Shown piece after piece: positions 22,976 through 35,485 of a stretch of 64,000 nt of DNA (positions within the stretch are counted from its first letter, which is position 1; every line of letters starts with the position of its first letter). The DNA is taken from the NCBI GenBank assembly GCA_033032175.1, contig CM065312.1:5456001-5520000 (forward strand). The letters are read 5' to 3'. The DNA is from Saturnia japonica (lineage: Eukaryota; Arthropoda; Insecta; Lepidoptera; Saturniidae). The position numbers were made by a program, and so were the translations under genes. The notes under the pieces were generated by a model, which was not told the origin of the DNA, did not search any database, and saw only the letters and a list, made by a program, of their open reading frames with translations.

Positions 22976-25900
22976 GTATATAGATTACCTGTATTTTTTT
23001 GGTCTTACTCATTGTAATGTATTTTGTAAATGACCTGTTTTTATCATTCATTGTAACTCAATCAAATCATTTTTGTATACAAAATTTTGAATCCTAATAA
23101 AAATTTATATGATAGGTAAACAAAAATTTAAATCATATTTTAGTAATGGGACAGTATAACAAAGCAACATTTTCAGTTTACACACTTCAACTACAACATT
23201 ATTGTCACCTAAAAAATTCAATGTATGAATAAAAGAAATCTCATTCAGTATTAAATACAACATTCACAATTTTAAGGTATCTTGATTACAGTGAAAAACA
23301 TCTACAGAATTTAAAAATTCTTTACAAGATACCATAAATAAATCAAAATATCTTTCAAATCTACAAGTATCGGGTTGTCCAGATGAGAACTTGAGAATTT
23401 TCTCAACGTTAATGATCGCAAGGCGCAAATCAAGTAAGTCTCGAACGAAGCACCCTTAAAAAGGTACAGAGACAATGAATCTGCCTACGCAGGTCTCTTG
23501 AGTGATCCCACCTTAATATCTCTTCTTCGAAGTATATATTCTCAATTTCACCGAAGTATAGCGATTGGGACATGAATACAATTTTTTTTATTTGACTATA
23601 CTGTTCGACATAAGTACCCTGAAACCTCAGACGTAAAGAATACTATCTAAATAGTACACATAACTCTAGAGTTATAGAAATGCTACTAGAACACAATCAA
23701 AGTATGTGAAGACGTGTCGATATCACTATACTAATAAATATAGTAAAGCGGATTTTTTTTTTAATTTATTTGTTTGTTTAAACACGCAAATCTCTGGAAC
23801 TACCAGTCGGATTCGAAAAATTATCATTAGGCTACAACTCTGTGTTAGTCCTTAATTTTTTAAGTCAGTCGGATGTCGGATTACAAGCCTTTCCGAATTG
23901 CTTTGACCGCGTGCGCTGGCGTAGTAGTTAATGATAAGTAAATATAATGTTTTACAAAAACATTGGTCTTTAATATTTCTAATAAAAGGTCTGCCATAGA
24001 ATATGCCTATCTCTTACACATAAGCCACAATAAGGTGCTTTCCAAATATGTTTGTTGAAGATTAAAAATTGATTTATGAGTATTATTTTTAGGCAAGGCA
24101 TATTAATATTGACGAACAAAAGTTACAACATCATAAAAAAAAAATATTAAGTAAAATTTTGCCCTTTATAGCATATTATGTGAACACAGTTTAGGAGATA
24201 ATTTTTAGGAGGCTCGGTGTTTGTCGGATATTTTATATAGTTATTTATAAATGTATAGTACATACCTATCCGAAATTGAATGGCACGAGTCTACTACAAT
24301 CACGCTCTAGGAAGCGGGCTAAACGTTTAGTAGGATGTGTGTGAATGCCTTAGATTTATTGTACTTTATTATTAAATCTATGGTGAATACATAATATGAC
24401 GTACAAATGTCACCACCAACAGATGAAAAATAGTTAAATTGTAGATAGTTACTTTAAGATTAATTAACGGTAACATTCTCAATTATAATTTATCATTTCG
24501 CTTCGTTTTGGGCGAAGTCATAAGGCGGCTTCGATTTTTGCGCGTCTCAAAAATTGTTGTAAGCTTTTTCAAGTAAAATTATACTTTATACCTACACATA
24601 TATGTACTGTTTAGGTATTCTGCATGTAATTATCCTCTCACAAAATTAAATCTTGTTAAATTAAGAACACATTTATTGTTATTATTCTTAATGACAACTG
24701 TGTTTTGCGCAATTCTGCCAAAGTCACATGTATAAAATATTTTTCTATTATCTTGGAATCATCAATTATACCTTTAAAAAGATGGCGGCGCGGCCCCTTC
24801 TTATAACTTTCTGGAGAGTTTTTGTGGCAACTTAATATATGTTTCCAGTTAGGTATTATTTATAAACCACTTCATACTTGTGTACAAAAACCAAATTTTA
24901 TCACGTAAAATGCCACCAAAATTACATGACATAGGGCCAAATAACATAAGCTTATTAATGAAAACCACCACATAACACTTCAAAATCCCGCCAAAAACTC
25001 CATTTATTATTCTTATATATGTTCAATACTAGTATATTCTTCTATATAAATGTACAATATAAAATTGTTTGAACAAATTTCACTTTAAAATCTATGGGCG
25101 GGCACCAGATAGTGAAAGAATAAAATAGTAAATCATGTAGAGAAATACTACAGATTATAAAAACCTCACGCATTTCATAATTTACCTAGAAAGTAATAGG
25201 AATTTTATGGCATTATATTATACAATGCCCAAAGGGAGCTCGGACTATAAGGGACATGCTGTGTCATACGGTCCGTATGACGTACGTACTATTTTCACAT
25301 TAGAATGACTTTCAGTGCCAGATAATGTCATACCTAAATAGAATAAATTTAAATATAGGGAATAAACTATACATAGACGTGCGCGCTAATAACTTCTTAG
25401 TACTAATTGATAATATACCAAATAGCGGTGGGTGATTATGAGATATACTAATGAAATCATTCGATTATGAAGATATCTCGAGATATCTCGATTATAGCCA
25501 TTAGTCATTACTAATATTAGTAGATATTTCGATGATGAGTGATCATTCATAATCGAAGTACAATTAGTAATTACTAATGCTAGGTTTTCTAATATTAGTA
25601 GTTAATAATTTTATAGCATTAGTAATTATTACTACCGAACGAACTTTTTTTTAGCTAATACAATTCAAAAACAACGGCAACCAACCACCAAGAGATCAGT
25701 TATCCATAGTTGCTAGCTGCTTTTATTTCAATAAGCAAGCTTCTCGACAGCGAATATACACGGAAATAACCAAAAGAAAGTCACTGTGAAGACTTAAGGG
25801 CCCCACTGGCTAACAGTTGGCCGGCAGATATTAATTAGCCTTTCAGTTAATCACAAAGTTTTAGTCTGATGGCATATGTGAACTGCGAGTGTTTGCTCTC

Positions 25901-27282
25901 GGCAACACGAGTCTCAGTAGACAGGTATCGGCCGGACAGTCCGTAACCTCAAGGGCCATACACTTGCAGTTACCGGGCACTGTGTGAACTGACGATCTGC
26001 CCCTAAAGCCTTCCGGCAGCCCCCTGCTAGTGGTGTGTGGACATAAACCGTTAACAGTGCCGATATTCGACCATTGCTGGCAGGCAAGACTCGCTTAATA
26101 AGTGGATTATACTGACCTTGGACGGAAGATCGACTGATCAGACGAAATAATGCAGGTAACTATAAATCAGTAAAACCCATGGTCGTGGGCAGTCGCGGTT
26201 TAGTCAGTTACAGATCCCTATATACATGATTACTGGATATACATTGACTGATGCTGGAATGCGACGTGTGTGATTGTGTGTCCTTTCACCCAGTAATTAT
26301 ATAATATATTTTAAATGTTAGGTAATAATAATGTAAATATTAATAAAAATTAAAGTACACATACACTGCCAGTCAGATCAACGTTATCGTTGATTAATAT
26401 AGATTGTAGATAGATGTATAAATAGTTAGATAACACTTTATTACATGTTCAGCTCTATTTAAAGGCAAGCTTATTTAATGGTTTAGTTATACATTTTGCT
26501 ATAGATAAAATAATATAGAGCTCATAAATTTTATTATAAAAAATATATTTTGTACTTATGTATTAATATTTAGGGCTTACATTAGATACATTTTATTACA
26601 TATTTAATTTTTTTTTAAATCAATTTTTTATATTAAACAATAAAAAATATATTATCATACTGAAATTACATTTATTACATTACATTATTATATAATATCA
26701 TAGATTTGTTTACTTCAATTTTACTGCAACAACTGTAAACAACCATTATTCAATGGTTGCTGATTTTATTTGTAAATGGCAATCAACAATAAGAAAAACG
26801 ATAAGCGGATAATACAAAAAGGGATTTATGAAGATATAGACTTAAGAAATATGATTTTCTACATTAATTCAGTAGACGAAATGTCAACCTGACCTTTGAA
26901 TTTATACACTTTTGACATTTACTTTGATATATCGTACATATGGGTGTTTTTGTGTGGGCTGGTTTTGCAGACGTTAACAGGATTTGTGTTTGGGGAACGC
27001 ATGACAATTATATTTCGGTTCGAACGTTGTCCACCGAATATGTTCTATCGAAGTTAAATTGCAAAAGTTGTCAAACAAACAATGCAAGGTAGTGATTGCC
27101 TGATTGGAATAAAAAATACGTATGGATTCAATTTAAGCCCCGATCGATTAATTTATAGCGATTTTTTAAAATATTGTACTAAGTAGAAATAGACAAATAC
27201 ATAGGAGACAATTATTATCAATAAAAATTAAATAAAATTATTTCTAAAATACCTAAAAATAATTACCCTAAAAGTGCTATTT
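22976..27282. other. Long AT-rich interval with repeat debris
   Basis: 23730-23830 resembles the common lepidopteran 'TTTGTTTGTTTAAACACGC ... AACTACCAGTCGGATTCG' repeat. 25430-25640 is rich in short palindromes, including a perfect 18-mer at 25471-25488. 25745-25795 is an inverted scrap of family D. 25786-26300 is GC-richer than its surroundings without a readable frame. No gene recognised. Confidence 0.4.
25471..25488. repeat. Perfect 18-bp palindrome AGATATCTCGAGATATCT
   Basis: It is its own reverse complement and sits in a 200-base region of repeated ATTAGTAATTACTAAT-like motifs (25440-25640), which can form several hairpins. Confidence 0.7.
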
Positions 27283-27519
27283 ATGGGCTACTCGGTAGTG
27301 TGCGACTCGAACAAACGCCCTGCAATGTCTTTAAACAAGACGTATACACTCGACCCCATGAACACATTGTTTCGACCCCAAATGGCTCAAATACTTATAA
27401 ATGATGTTTTGGAGGCTTCCGCCGAAGCAGCTGGGTCGCCAGCCTTCACATCCGTAGTGGAAAGATGGGATGGAGCCGAGGTAGAAAACAATCTAGTTTA
27501 TTATAGACATCAGATGCTG
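27283..27519 (+). CDS. Candidate protein-coding exon, unknown product
   Basis: A 79-codon stretch starts at an ATG and ends at CTG|GTAGGT, a reasonable splice donor in phase 0. The protein looks like real coding sequence: it is balanced in composition, with segments such as YTLDPMNTLFRPQMAQIL and VVERWDGAEVENNLVYYRHQ. The first part weakly recalls the start of Tctex1-type dynein light chains (Y-x-L-x-P ... I-x-x-D-V-L), but the rest does not follow that family, so I give no name. It could be the first coding exon of a plus-strand gene or a relic of one. I could not identify the next exon in the window. Confidence 0.42.
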
Positions 27520-29675
27520 GTAGGTAATAAAAAAAAGTATTTTGTAGGGAGATCAACCATTACACTAATATTATTGGGTGTTGTTGGAATACACTGTGCT
27601 TACATACTATCAGGTACAGTGGCGCTAATTTGCATTGCTACGATAAAAAAAAAACTCACGAGATTATTAAAGCGTTTATCTCTGTAACTACCAATCAGGT
27701 TATACAAATTTCATATTTATTGATGATGGTTCTGAACTGCATTCTTATAGTGCGGAGCAGTAGCCATGATCATCAAGGAATCTGGCAAGATGTTGGCAGT
27801 ACGGGTTGCGTTAGCGGTCGCCCGGTAAGCAGTTGGACGATTAAATTTAACACGGTTGAAACTGTGGGACACAGCTTACTTATAAAATAATATCAACATG
27901 CAACCAAGTAGTTACTCATATTTGAAACAAATACAAATAATTACAAGCATTTTTGTGAACATTCAAATCGACCTCGATTACAATGCGAAAGCTTTCAGTA
28001 CCGTTCCATTTCATTCAAGTTGGTTCGATATTGCAAAGTTAAAAGAATAAGTGCCTGTGAAACAACCAAGTACTTTTTTTTAATAATTTCTGTTGGTAGA
28101 GACTGTGAAGAATACCCACTCTAAATTTTCATAACAACGAGCAGAAGTCCATTATGTGTTTTACACGATTCTCTACCAACATCTCTATATGAAAGAATCG
28201 AATCACAGCAGTACACACTTTGTGTTCGGTGCCTTAAATGCTGAAGCACCGCTTCCATATTTCTTTTTCTACCAAGCAGCAATTTTACATTATATAATTT
28301 ATTTGGAATCTAAAGGTTTGATCGCATCTTTTTTATACTTAAAATTTATTCTCAAAATTAGTGAGTCTTGGTGATTAATTTAGAATAAAGTTAACACTAG
28401 AAAAACAATACGCGTTATGCAAGCACTATCGGCGTGTATTTGAGTTTGGTCATAGATAACCAAGAGCTGCGAGATCACAAATTGAAGAATGAGAGTACAC
28501 ACAGCGTCATATTATTCTATTTACTATGCACTATTCGAATAGTGCATGGTATATCTTATAGTATACTGTGGATAGAAAATTCTGCTTTAACCCGTCCTTT
28601 CATAAAGAAGGCCTTAAACTAACAGCTAACAATCGAAGTTGTAAAATCTTTTTTGTCACTTCTTGTCTTTTAATTTACAACAATTAATGCAATTTTCGTC
28701 AGTGTTTAAAATCTCAATATTAGTTCATGTTTACTAGTATTTAACGTCGTATTAAATATATGTTTTTATTCTAAATATAGAAATAAATACTTATTTTAGT
28801 GATTCACGTTTCTACGTGTCGCGTCTAAATTAAAATTGGCTTATTTTTATTCCTTAATTGTTTTTTTATTTTATTTATTGATAAACCTCTACAGAAAAGC
28901 GTAATAGTACGTATCCCAGATATCTTCTCGGGTTCACTCCTCTATCTAAAAAAAACACAAGAACTATATGAAATATATTTATTTGATAAAGCGTTTCTTA
29001 CATCAACAATAACACGTTGATGGTACGGTATGGTGTGCGAGAAACACGCAAGTGCGGAAAATAACTCTGCCAAGTTTAAATTCACAAATAAATGATATTT
29101 ATTATAGTAATTCGGCTAATTGACGGTACTGTCTCTGATGGGAAGCACAGTACAATTCAAACACAACAGCGACCACCTAGAAATCAAAATCCGCCGCTGT
29201 CACGCTGGCCTGCATAAATATCTTTTTTCGTTACGCTTGAAGGACCCTGTGTCGTAACCCTTTGGCCGAACAAATATTATACATCAAAATGTAATAAATA
29301 AAAATAATTTAAAATCTTCCTCGAAAGTGTTTAACAAGAAACCTTATGAATTATATTACAGTAAGATGTTTTTGCTTTCTATCTCCTATTATAGTTTTAA
29401 ACATACTGTATACAATATGTAAAAGTAGTTTGTCCTCACCGCTATTCAATATCGCTCAAAGATAATATCGATTATAATATAGCTAATGCTTTCATTCTGA
29501 TTATATCACAATCTGGTAGCTCGTTCAGTACTTACTGTCAAAGCAACAATAAGTGAGTTTCGTGAGCTAAAGTTTGGCTATCTTAGTTCCAGCTATAGCT
29601 TGTAAACTAAGTGTACCTACTTATTTAGTTAAGGGTTGAAAGGACGACCGTAAACTTGATTCTTAATTATTTCAA
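27520..29675. other. No gene recognised; possible intron or intergenic DNA
   Basis: 27690-27870 shares short stretches with 11075-11200 (ATCTGGCAAG...AATTTAACA) and may be a decayed repeat. The open frames at 28156 and 28434 look like chance frames in AT-rich DNA. Confidence 0.35.
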
Positions 29676-29879
29676 ATGATATTATGCGGATTTGGAATCT
29701 CATCGATGGTATATTTTGTTGTTGGAAATATATTGACTAAACACTATTACGATGACCTGACCAAACCAATCAAGTTATTTAAATACTGCCAACTTTACTG
29801 TTGGGTATATTTTATAGCCGTGTATATGAGGGGTCTAATAGAAAATGCTGTAAAATCAACGAAATCTAATTTTTCTTAA
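29676..29879 (+). CDS. Small open frame with two possible membrane segments
   Basis: 67 codons from ATG to TAA. Hydrophobic stretches fall at about residues 1-20 and 38-53, separated by HYYDDLTKPIKLFKY. No splice sites are obvious and no family is recognised. A frame of this length can arise by chance here, so this is only a candidate. Confidence 0.15.
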   Translation: MILCGFGISSMVYFVVGNILTKHYYDDLTKPIKLFKYCQLYCWVYFIAVYMRGLIENAVKSTKSNFS

Positions 29880-30179
29880 TTTGCTAAACATTAACAATAT
29901 TACATTATATGTTAGTTACCACTATAGTGATCTTTACATATGTGTAAAATTGTAATATAAATAGATTTAAGCAAACTTTTTTTTGCAAATACTAATTCGT
30001 CCACAAATATAAATCATATATAATAATATATAGTCATCATGGTCGAGTGGTTTAAACTAGTGAAATATCGATTCGATATCCATAGATTCCCAATTTTTTA
30101 TTATTCTCAATTTATCCCAATTCGTTACATTTACTAATTTAAATTTGGTAAAACTACTGGCTGACTATGAATAAAAAAA

Positions 30180-30335
30180 CGTGAGGAAACGCTTGTGAAA
30201 CACTGTGTGAAAGAAAAAGATAAAACAGTGATTTTTTCAGCGTTTGAAATTACTAAGCTGTCGCACCGCTGGTCATGTTTTCCCTTGGGAAGAGACCGTT
30301 TTTGCCCAGTGTTGGGACACATACAAAATGCTATT
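30180..30335 (+). repeat. LINE 3'-end fragment with 'CCCAGTGTTGGGACA' motif
   Basis: GTGAGGAAACG, GCACCGCTGGTCATG and GCCCAGTGTTGGGACAC follow the common lepidopteran LINE end that usually reads close to CCCAGCAGTGGGACA. A related piece is at 45850-46060. Confidence 0.5.
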
Positions 30336-31224
30336 ATTATTTATTATAACTATACTCAAGTTGATAAGGAATTAAACGGCTTTTCTCTATGCTAGAGTGA
30401 CCTCTTTGCCATAAAAGTAAATTAATCTGGATTTAATAGATAATAATTAACTGACTGTGTTATTTATAATATATAGAAATTTCAAATAATCAAGATAAAC
30501 CAGCCACGCAATTCCTTTTAAATTAGGTAGGTTCACCTAAATAATCTCACGAGAGTATTTTTTTTTTATTATGACCAAAAAATTTAATAATGGCATAAAT
30601 AGATTTACAGTGTACGTTAAAAAATATTTAGTTCATAATATAAATGAGTAACTGTGCCCCACGGTTTCATCCGTGTTAGTTTTTTCATAGCATTTATGTA
30701 AAATCCGTTCTTAGTGAGCATCTAGCTCTAGCATGTTCATGTAGCCAGAAACTTTGGGATAATTGTTGACAGTTCATTTAGCTTTAAAACATTTTAATAA
30801 CTGTGTAAGAAACTGTTTCTATCGTCTTAAGACATTTTACAAACTTAAACCATATTTAAGTGAAGACCTTAGGCTAGAGTTCTGTGAACCTATATTGTCT
30901 TTTCCAAGCTAAATTACTGTAATGTACTTTACGGACCGTACCTTCTGGACGCACTCAAAAATTAATTCAGCGCGATTAAAATGCCTGTGAGCGTTTCTGT
31001 TACAATGTCCCACCACGCTCACAGATCGTTAAAAAAAGTTTCTGTGGTCCCCCCCTCCATGATAATAGATTCTGCTCGCACGTATTTGCTATACCACGTC
31101 ATAGAACTGTATATATAGCTTTTCGTTGTTTATTTTGATATTCAACCACTAAGTGCTGCACAACATACGACCTCCTATTCGAAATATAACACCGACATTT
31201 CGATTCAGCTTTAAAGCTAAATTG
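30336..31224. other. AT-rich DNA; family B scrap at 30655-30770
   Basis: 30655-30770 (CTGTGCCCCACGGTTTCATC, CTTAGTGAGCATCTAG) matches the start and middle of family B. Nothing else recognised. Confidence 0.4.
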
Positions 31225-31440
31225 AAACAAGACGTTTTTTAACAAAAAAGAACACTGACTTTAATTAATTTCAAGAGTTCCTTGGTGTATACTCGAAGTC
31301 GATTGTCCAACGCCGATGAAATTAAACTGAGATAGTGAGGTATCCCCTACCAAACAAAAAAGAATTATACAAATAGGTTCATAACCAAAGAAGTTATGCC
31401 TGAACATCAATAAAAAAAAATCGGAGATATCATATATCTA
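31225..31440 (+). repeat. Family C dispersed repeat, copy 2
   Basis: AACAAAAAAGAACACTGAC, AGTTCCTTGGTGTATACTCG, GTATCCCCTACCAAACAAAA and GAACATCAATAAAAAAAAAT follow the order at 13518-13780 and 37955-38165. Confidence 0.65.
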
Positions 31441-31539
31441 TATTAAATAGATGACACAATTTTAAATCTTGTGACGGTTACAGCGCTTTCCATTTTTAAT
31501 ATCAATATTAGAAAAGATATACAAATAAAAATACTAAGA

Positions 31540-31790
31540 AAACCCGCCTATGCTTCGCTGTGGCTCAGTATAATAAATGATGAATATCAATTTTCATAGA
31601 TCTTTCTTCAAAAATTACGGATTTTCATACAAAACTTTCATACCTATTTTCACCTTCTTAGGGGTTGAATTTCCAAAATACTTTCGTGCTGACCTACAGT
31701 GTATATTTTCACTATCCTAGCCCCAGTGGTTTGGGATGTGCGTTGATATTCTGTCAGTTAGTTATCATTTTATATGTATAGATGACCATT
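31540..31790 (+). repeat. Family B dispersed repeat, best uninterrupted copy
   Basis: CCCGCCTATGCTTCGCTGTGG, ACGGATTTTCATACAAAAC, CTTAGGGGTTGAATTTCC, TGGTTTGGGATGTGCGTTGAT and ATATGTATAGATGA. It serves as reference for the copy split by the LINE at 14759. Confidence 0.7.
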
Positions 31791-32069
31791 CGTCTTAAAA
31801 CTACTGCAAAAGCAATTAGCAAATGATTTAAACTACACGCCACGGACACCTACGGGTGTGATAAAGAGTGACAGTACGGGAAAAACATTTAAATTCGTTT
31901 GTAGGTCACGTTGAAGCATTTTTTTCAACTCGGCAATCCATTTATTCGATTTATTACAGCATTAGTTAATTAAAAAACACATTATGAAATAAGTCTACAC
32001 TGTGCGTGTATTTAAAAAAAATAGTATATATACTTACCTGTAATACTAGATATATTATTAGTATTTGCT

Positions 32070-32525
32070 GGGACAATTGTGTCCGATTGAATCGCGACTA
32101 CCATATACCAAATGTAACACTCACCATCCATATACCAAACGTGACACTCACCATCCATATACTAAACGCGACACCCACCATCCATTTGCCAAACGTGACA
32201 CCCACCATCCATATACCAAACGTGACACCCACCATAGTGGCACGCTTAGACGTGTCGCGTTCCGGAATCAGCCAATGTAAGTGTATCCGGTAATCAAATG
32301 GTGTGGTTGGTATCTGTATCCGATAGAGTTGCAACCACCATGCACATGGTGATACACCCGTCGTTCTAACTTTCTTTTGGTTTGTCACGTTTTGAGGTCA
32401 GGCGTTGTTTATCCAGCTGTTGAGAGGCTGGCAAGTTGGCAATGATAACGACTTGAACAATGCATACTACGACAATAAATAAGATCTATTGAGAGTCACC
32501 GTTGTGTTTGGATTGTAATTGTACT
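32070..32525 (+). repeat. Family D dispersed repeat with internal 27-bp tandem array
   Basis: ATCGCGACTACCATATACC opens the copy. Five 27-bp units (CATCCATATACCAAACGTGAC plus ACCCAC) run from about 32100 to 32232. CATAGTGGCACGCTTA and GTCACGTTTTGAGGTCAG follow, then TATCCAGCTGTTGAGAGG. The array reads as a nine-residue repeat in one frame, but this is a by-product of 27 being divisible by three. Related pieces are at 53485, 55305, 56195 and 58840. Confidence 0.7.
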
Positions 32526-33039
32526 ATTCAGGCACAGTGTAGTCACTTAGCCATAATAATCTACAATTATTATTATTCGAAATTTTTTACTTATCATATT
32601 AAAATAGCAGACTGTCAAGTCCTAACTACATTTTCTGAAGAAAAAAAAACCTGCGTAATTTATTTGTCTGGAAGTCCTTTGAATAAGACAAACTTAATTT
32701 TCTCATGACGTCGTTATAAAAAATCTCTATCCATAAAGGAAGGTTCAGCTGATCAAGACAAAATCTGATTAAATCAAATTCTTGTGAAATAGTTCATTAT
32801 CATTATGTCCAAAGCTTTCAGAAAACTATAAACTCCATTATATGATAAATAAATAAAATGAAACTTACCTTTAAGAAGAAATATATTTTAAAAAGCTTCC
32901 GTTCTGGTTTTTTAACACGCACTGATATTATTAAATAATTCAACCATGGCATAACATTATTAAGTACACAGTTAGTATTATAAATATGATAAACATTTTC
33001 TTCACTTCACTACACAATAACCATATGGTGAGATTGGTG

Positions 33040-33280
33040 ACGGGGTGGTTTTCCGAGAGAGTTGCGGGAATATTTTCCGCGCGCGTTTCCACACCGGCGG
33101 ACGAAGCCACACTGGCAGGGATGCTGCCGGTTGCTACGATACGACACCCATCGGCCACCCCTTCTGGATCGGGTCGTAGCCGCCGCGCCGACCGCCCGCT
33201 CGCCCTATACAGAGAACAGCGCAACCTATTTCTATATAGACGCTCCTCACTGCGTAATGGTACTTTAGCTATTTCCTGAT
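33040..33280. other. GC-rich islet without assigned function
   Basis: GCGCGCGTTTCCACACCGGCGG and GGGTCGTAGCCGCCGCGCCG stand out from AT-rich flanks. Both strands are open for some 90 codons, which GC-rich DNA favours. I see no motif and suspect a degraded transposon. Confidence 0.3.
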
Positions 33281-33474
33281 AGTATACTGTTTCTACGTCA
33301 CAAAGTTTTATTTTAAAATCGATTGAACATTAAAACATTGAAGTTAACATTGTTATGATACTTTATTTCGATAAAGGATATTCCACGTTATGTTTTTATT
33401 GATGTCTTTTTATTAACGTGACATTTTTAATTCTGTTACAAAAAGTGTCATAGTTATTTTTCTATCAAAATGAC

Positions 33475-33680
33475 CATAACCTAGAACTTGTAAAACGCAT
33501 GGCCAATGGGACCGAAAAGTTCTCGACTGGCAACTTCTTACCGGAAGTCGCAGAGTGAGCGGAACCGCTACAAGGTGGACCGTGAATTTGAGGAATGGTC
33601 ATTGTGGCGATCTTCGGAAGAGGCCATTTCCCAGCTATATTTCTCCGCTGAAATGATGACGATGATGTTGATTTTAATAT
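33475..33680 (+). mobile_element. Decayed 3' end of an RTE-type LINE
   Basis: TGGCGATCTTCGGAAGAGGCC...CCAGC...GCTGAAATGATGACGATGATG parallels the usual end of lepidopteran RTE elements (conserved GLGEAYVQ-like C-terminus then a TGATGATG tail). The frame is destroyed by substitutions and stops. Confidence 0.5.
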
Positions 33681-33839
33681 AATATAATTATTTTTCTTTA
33701 TTTAATTAATTTACAGTTGCTATTTCGCTAAAATATATATTGTATTTTTCAGAAGTATCGGGTACCCATAGTACAATGTATTTGATTCACCGTTAGATCT
33801 ACGAAATGTTGAAAGGAATAGTTTTTATATTTCTTCACG

Positions 33840-34110
33840 CCCCTTCCACTGTATCGTCTCTACAAGGCCCAAGTTCATTGTGTATGGATGTCCGTGTTTT
33901 TAATTATGCAGACGTTACCAAATACATCGAGCCGCTTCAGATGCGTAGGAACACTGCCTCGCTAAGCTTGTTCTATCGTCGGTATCATGGCGAGAGTTAT
34001 GAAGAACTATTCAAGCTATTACCCTTCTCTCCTCTCCTTTCCACAACAGAATCACACATGCTGGGCTTTGGAGTCACACAAATTCACGTAAAGTTACATT
34101 ACATAAAGTC
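33840..34110 (+). pseudogene. Fragment of a LINE reverse transcriptase C-terminal domain
   Basis: DVTKYIEPLQMRRNTASLSL and FYRRYHGESYEELFKLLPFS match the better copy at 38735-39344 in the same order. An internal deletion of about 80 bases precedes them, and the sequence decays after 34070. Confidence 0.7.
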
Positions 34111-34117
34111 ACAGTAA

Positions 34118-35185
34118 CTTTTAAGGAAACGGAATAAAATAATAACACTAATTTAAAATATTGCTATATCCAACTCGGTTACACGATACATTGGCCTGTT
34201 TACTTCTCTGTCTACGTATTTACTTTTTTTTTTAAATAAATAAAAATAAGTTTTAATTCACGCGGCTGAATCATTTAAATAATGAACTCAAATTTATATT
34301 AATTCTCAAATTTATATTAATTTTACGTTATGAAAGAATCTGATTGACAGGATATTCCCAAATATTTATTAATGAAGTAAACCCAATAAACATCGTTATT
34401 CGATAAATTAATTAACCGTGTGACGTACGGTGTGAACGTAGCTTTAATATCAACATCACTAGTCAGTGGAGAGACATGTTTCAAATGAGGTTTTGATTGA
34501 TCACCCATCAGTTAAGTTAGCGTGCAGATACCGATCAATGTATGTGAGTTATGTGGAAGATCTGTGTCAAGTGGGCTGATATGAATATTGTTTTCTAAAA
34601 CGCGTACCTACATAATGTTAAGACTATTTGTGTAACTCCAAGAAATTATTATTGCTATATTCAGCCGATTATCGGAAACAATGAATCAGTTGACAACGCG
34701 TGACTTGTATGAAGATAAACTGTTCAATGTAGCATCTCTTTATTCCTCGTACATTTAATTATGGTTTCTCAATTTACAACCTGCTTGCATTTATAACGGT
34801 TAGCATATACACATAACAAAATATAATTTGTACAGATATATAATTATGTATATATGTTTTTGGACTTGCTTTAATGTTTAATGTTTTAAGAATTGCTTTT
34901 CGCGGGAATTGATGGGAAATAAATTTACGTGTTAACAAAAAGAGATTTTTTATGTTGCCTCTCCGCGCAAAATATTCGAGCCTCTTATATTGAACGCATG
35001 TATATGCATATACTTATTTGTATACAGAAGTAATTATGTAATAAGTAAAATATTAATAACTTTGTCTATTATATATATCACAAGGCAATCGTTATTAATA
35101 AATATATTAACTACTATTGTTGATTTATACATGTATTTGCCAATTTATAATTCTGTAAATTTTACTATTTGCATTACGGCAATTC
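34118..35185. other. AT-rich DNA without recognised gene
   Basis: No coding segment, splice pair or repeat family recognised. Confidence 0.45.
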
Positions 35186-35485
35186 AGTCGTGGTTCAGTG
35201 GTAGGGTATAGGGAAATCGCGTAGATTGATGTGAGTTCGAATCCTCTACAATGAGCCTGGGCTTTAGATGAAGGAAGTCATCATGATACAACAATTACAT
35301 GGTGGTAGGGTTTTTTCTAATGCCCGCCTGGCTAGCTACCTCCCTCAAGTTACAAATTTGTAGCCAATCACCTGTATAGCCATTTGAGAACTAATCTTAC
35401 CATTAGGCTTAGCGTGTTGCTATCTTGGGCCACATCGCCACTTAAAGTCAGTTGAGATTGTAGCCAAGCTAAATCTTGAAAGAAT
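35186..35485 (+). repeat. tRNA-derived SINE, plus-strand reference copy
   Basis: The head has polymerase III boxes: an A box TGGTTCAGTGGTAGG (about 35191-35205) and a B box GTTCGAATCC (35234-35243), spaced as in a tRNA gene. A body of about 230 bases follows (GGTGGTAGGGTTTTTTCTAATGCCCGCCTGGCTAGCTACC, split over 35310-35345; TTAGGCTTAGCGTGTTGC; GGGCCACATCGCCACTTAA). It ends in AAAGAATAAAAAAAAATAA. Six minus-strand copies occur elsewhere in the window. Confidence 0.8.

Noticed and set aside
32065..32388. Repeat protein of nine-residue units (HPYTKRDTH-like)
   Set aside because: The units come from a 27-bp noncoding tandem repeat that is open in more than one frame and on both strands.
33040..33280. 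Protein-coding exon in the GC-rich islet
   Set aside because: Open on both strands, Arg-rich in both, with no consistent splice sites or motif.
35186..35260. Genuine tRNA gene
   Set aside because: It has A and B boxes but no proper acceptor or anticodon stems, and is followed by a SINE body repeated elsewhere.
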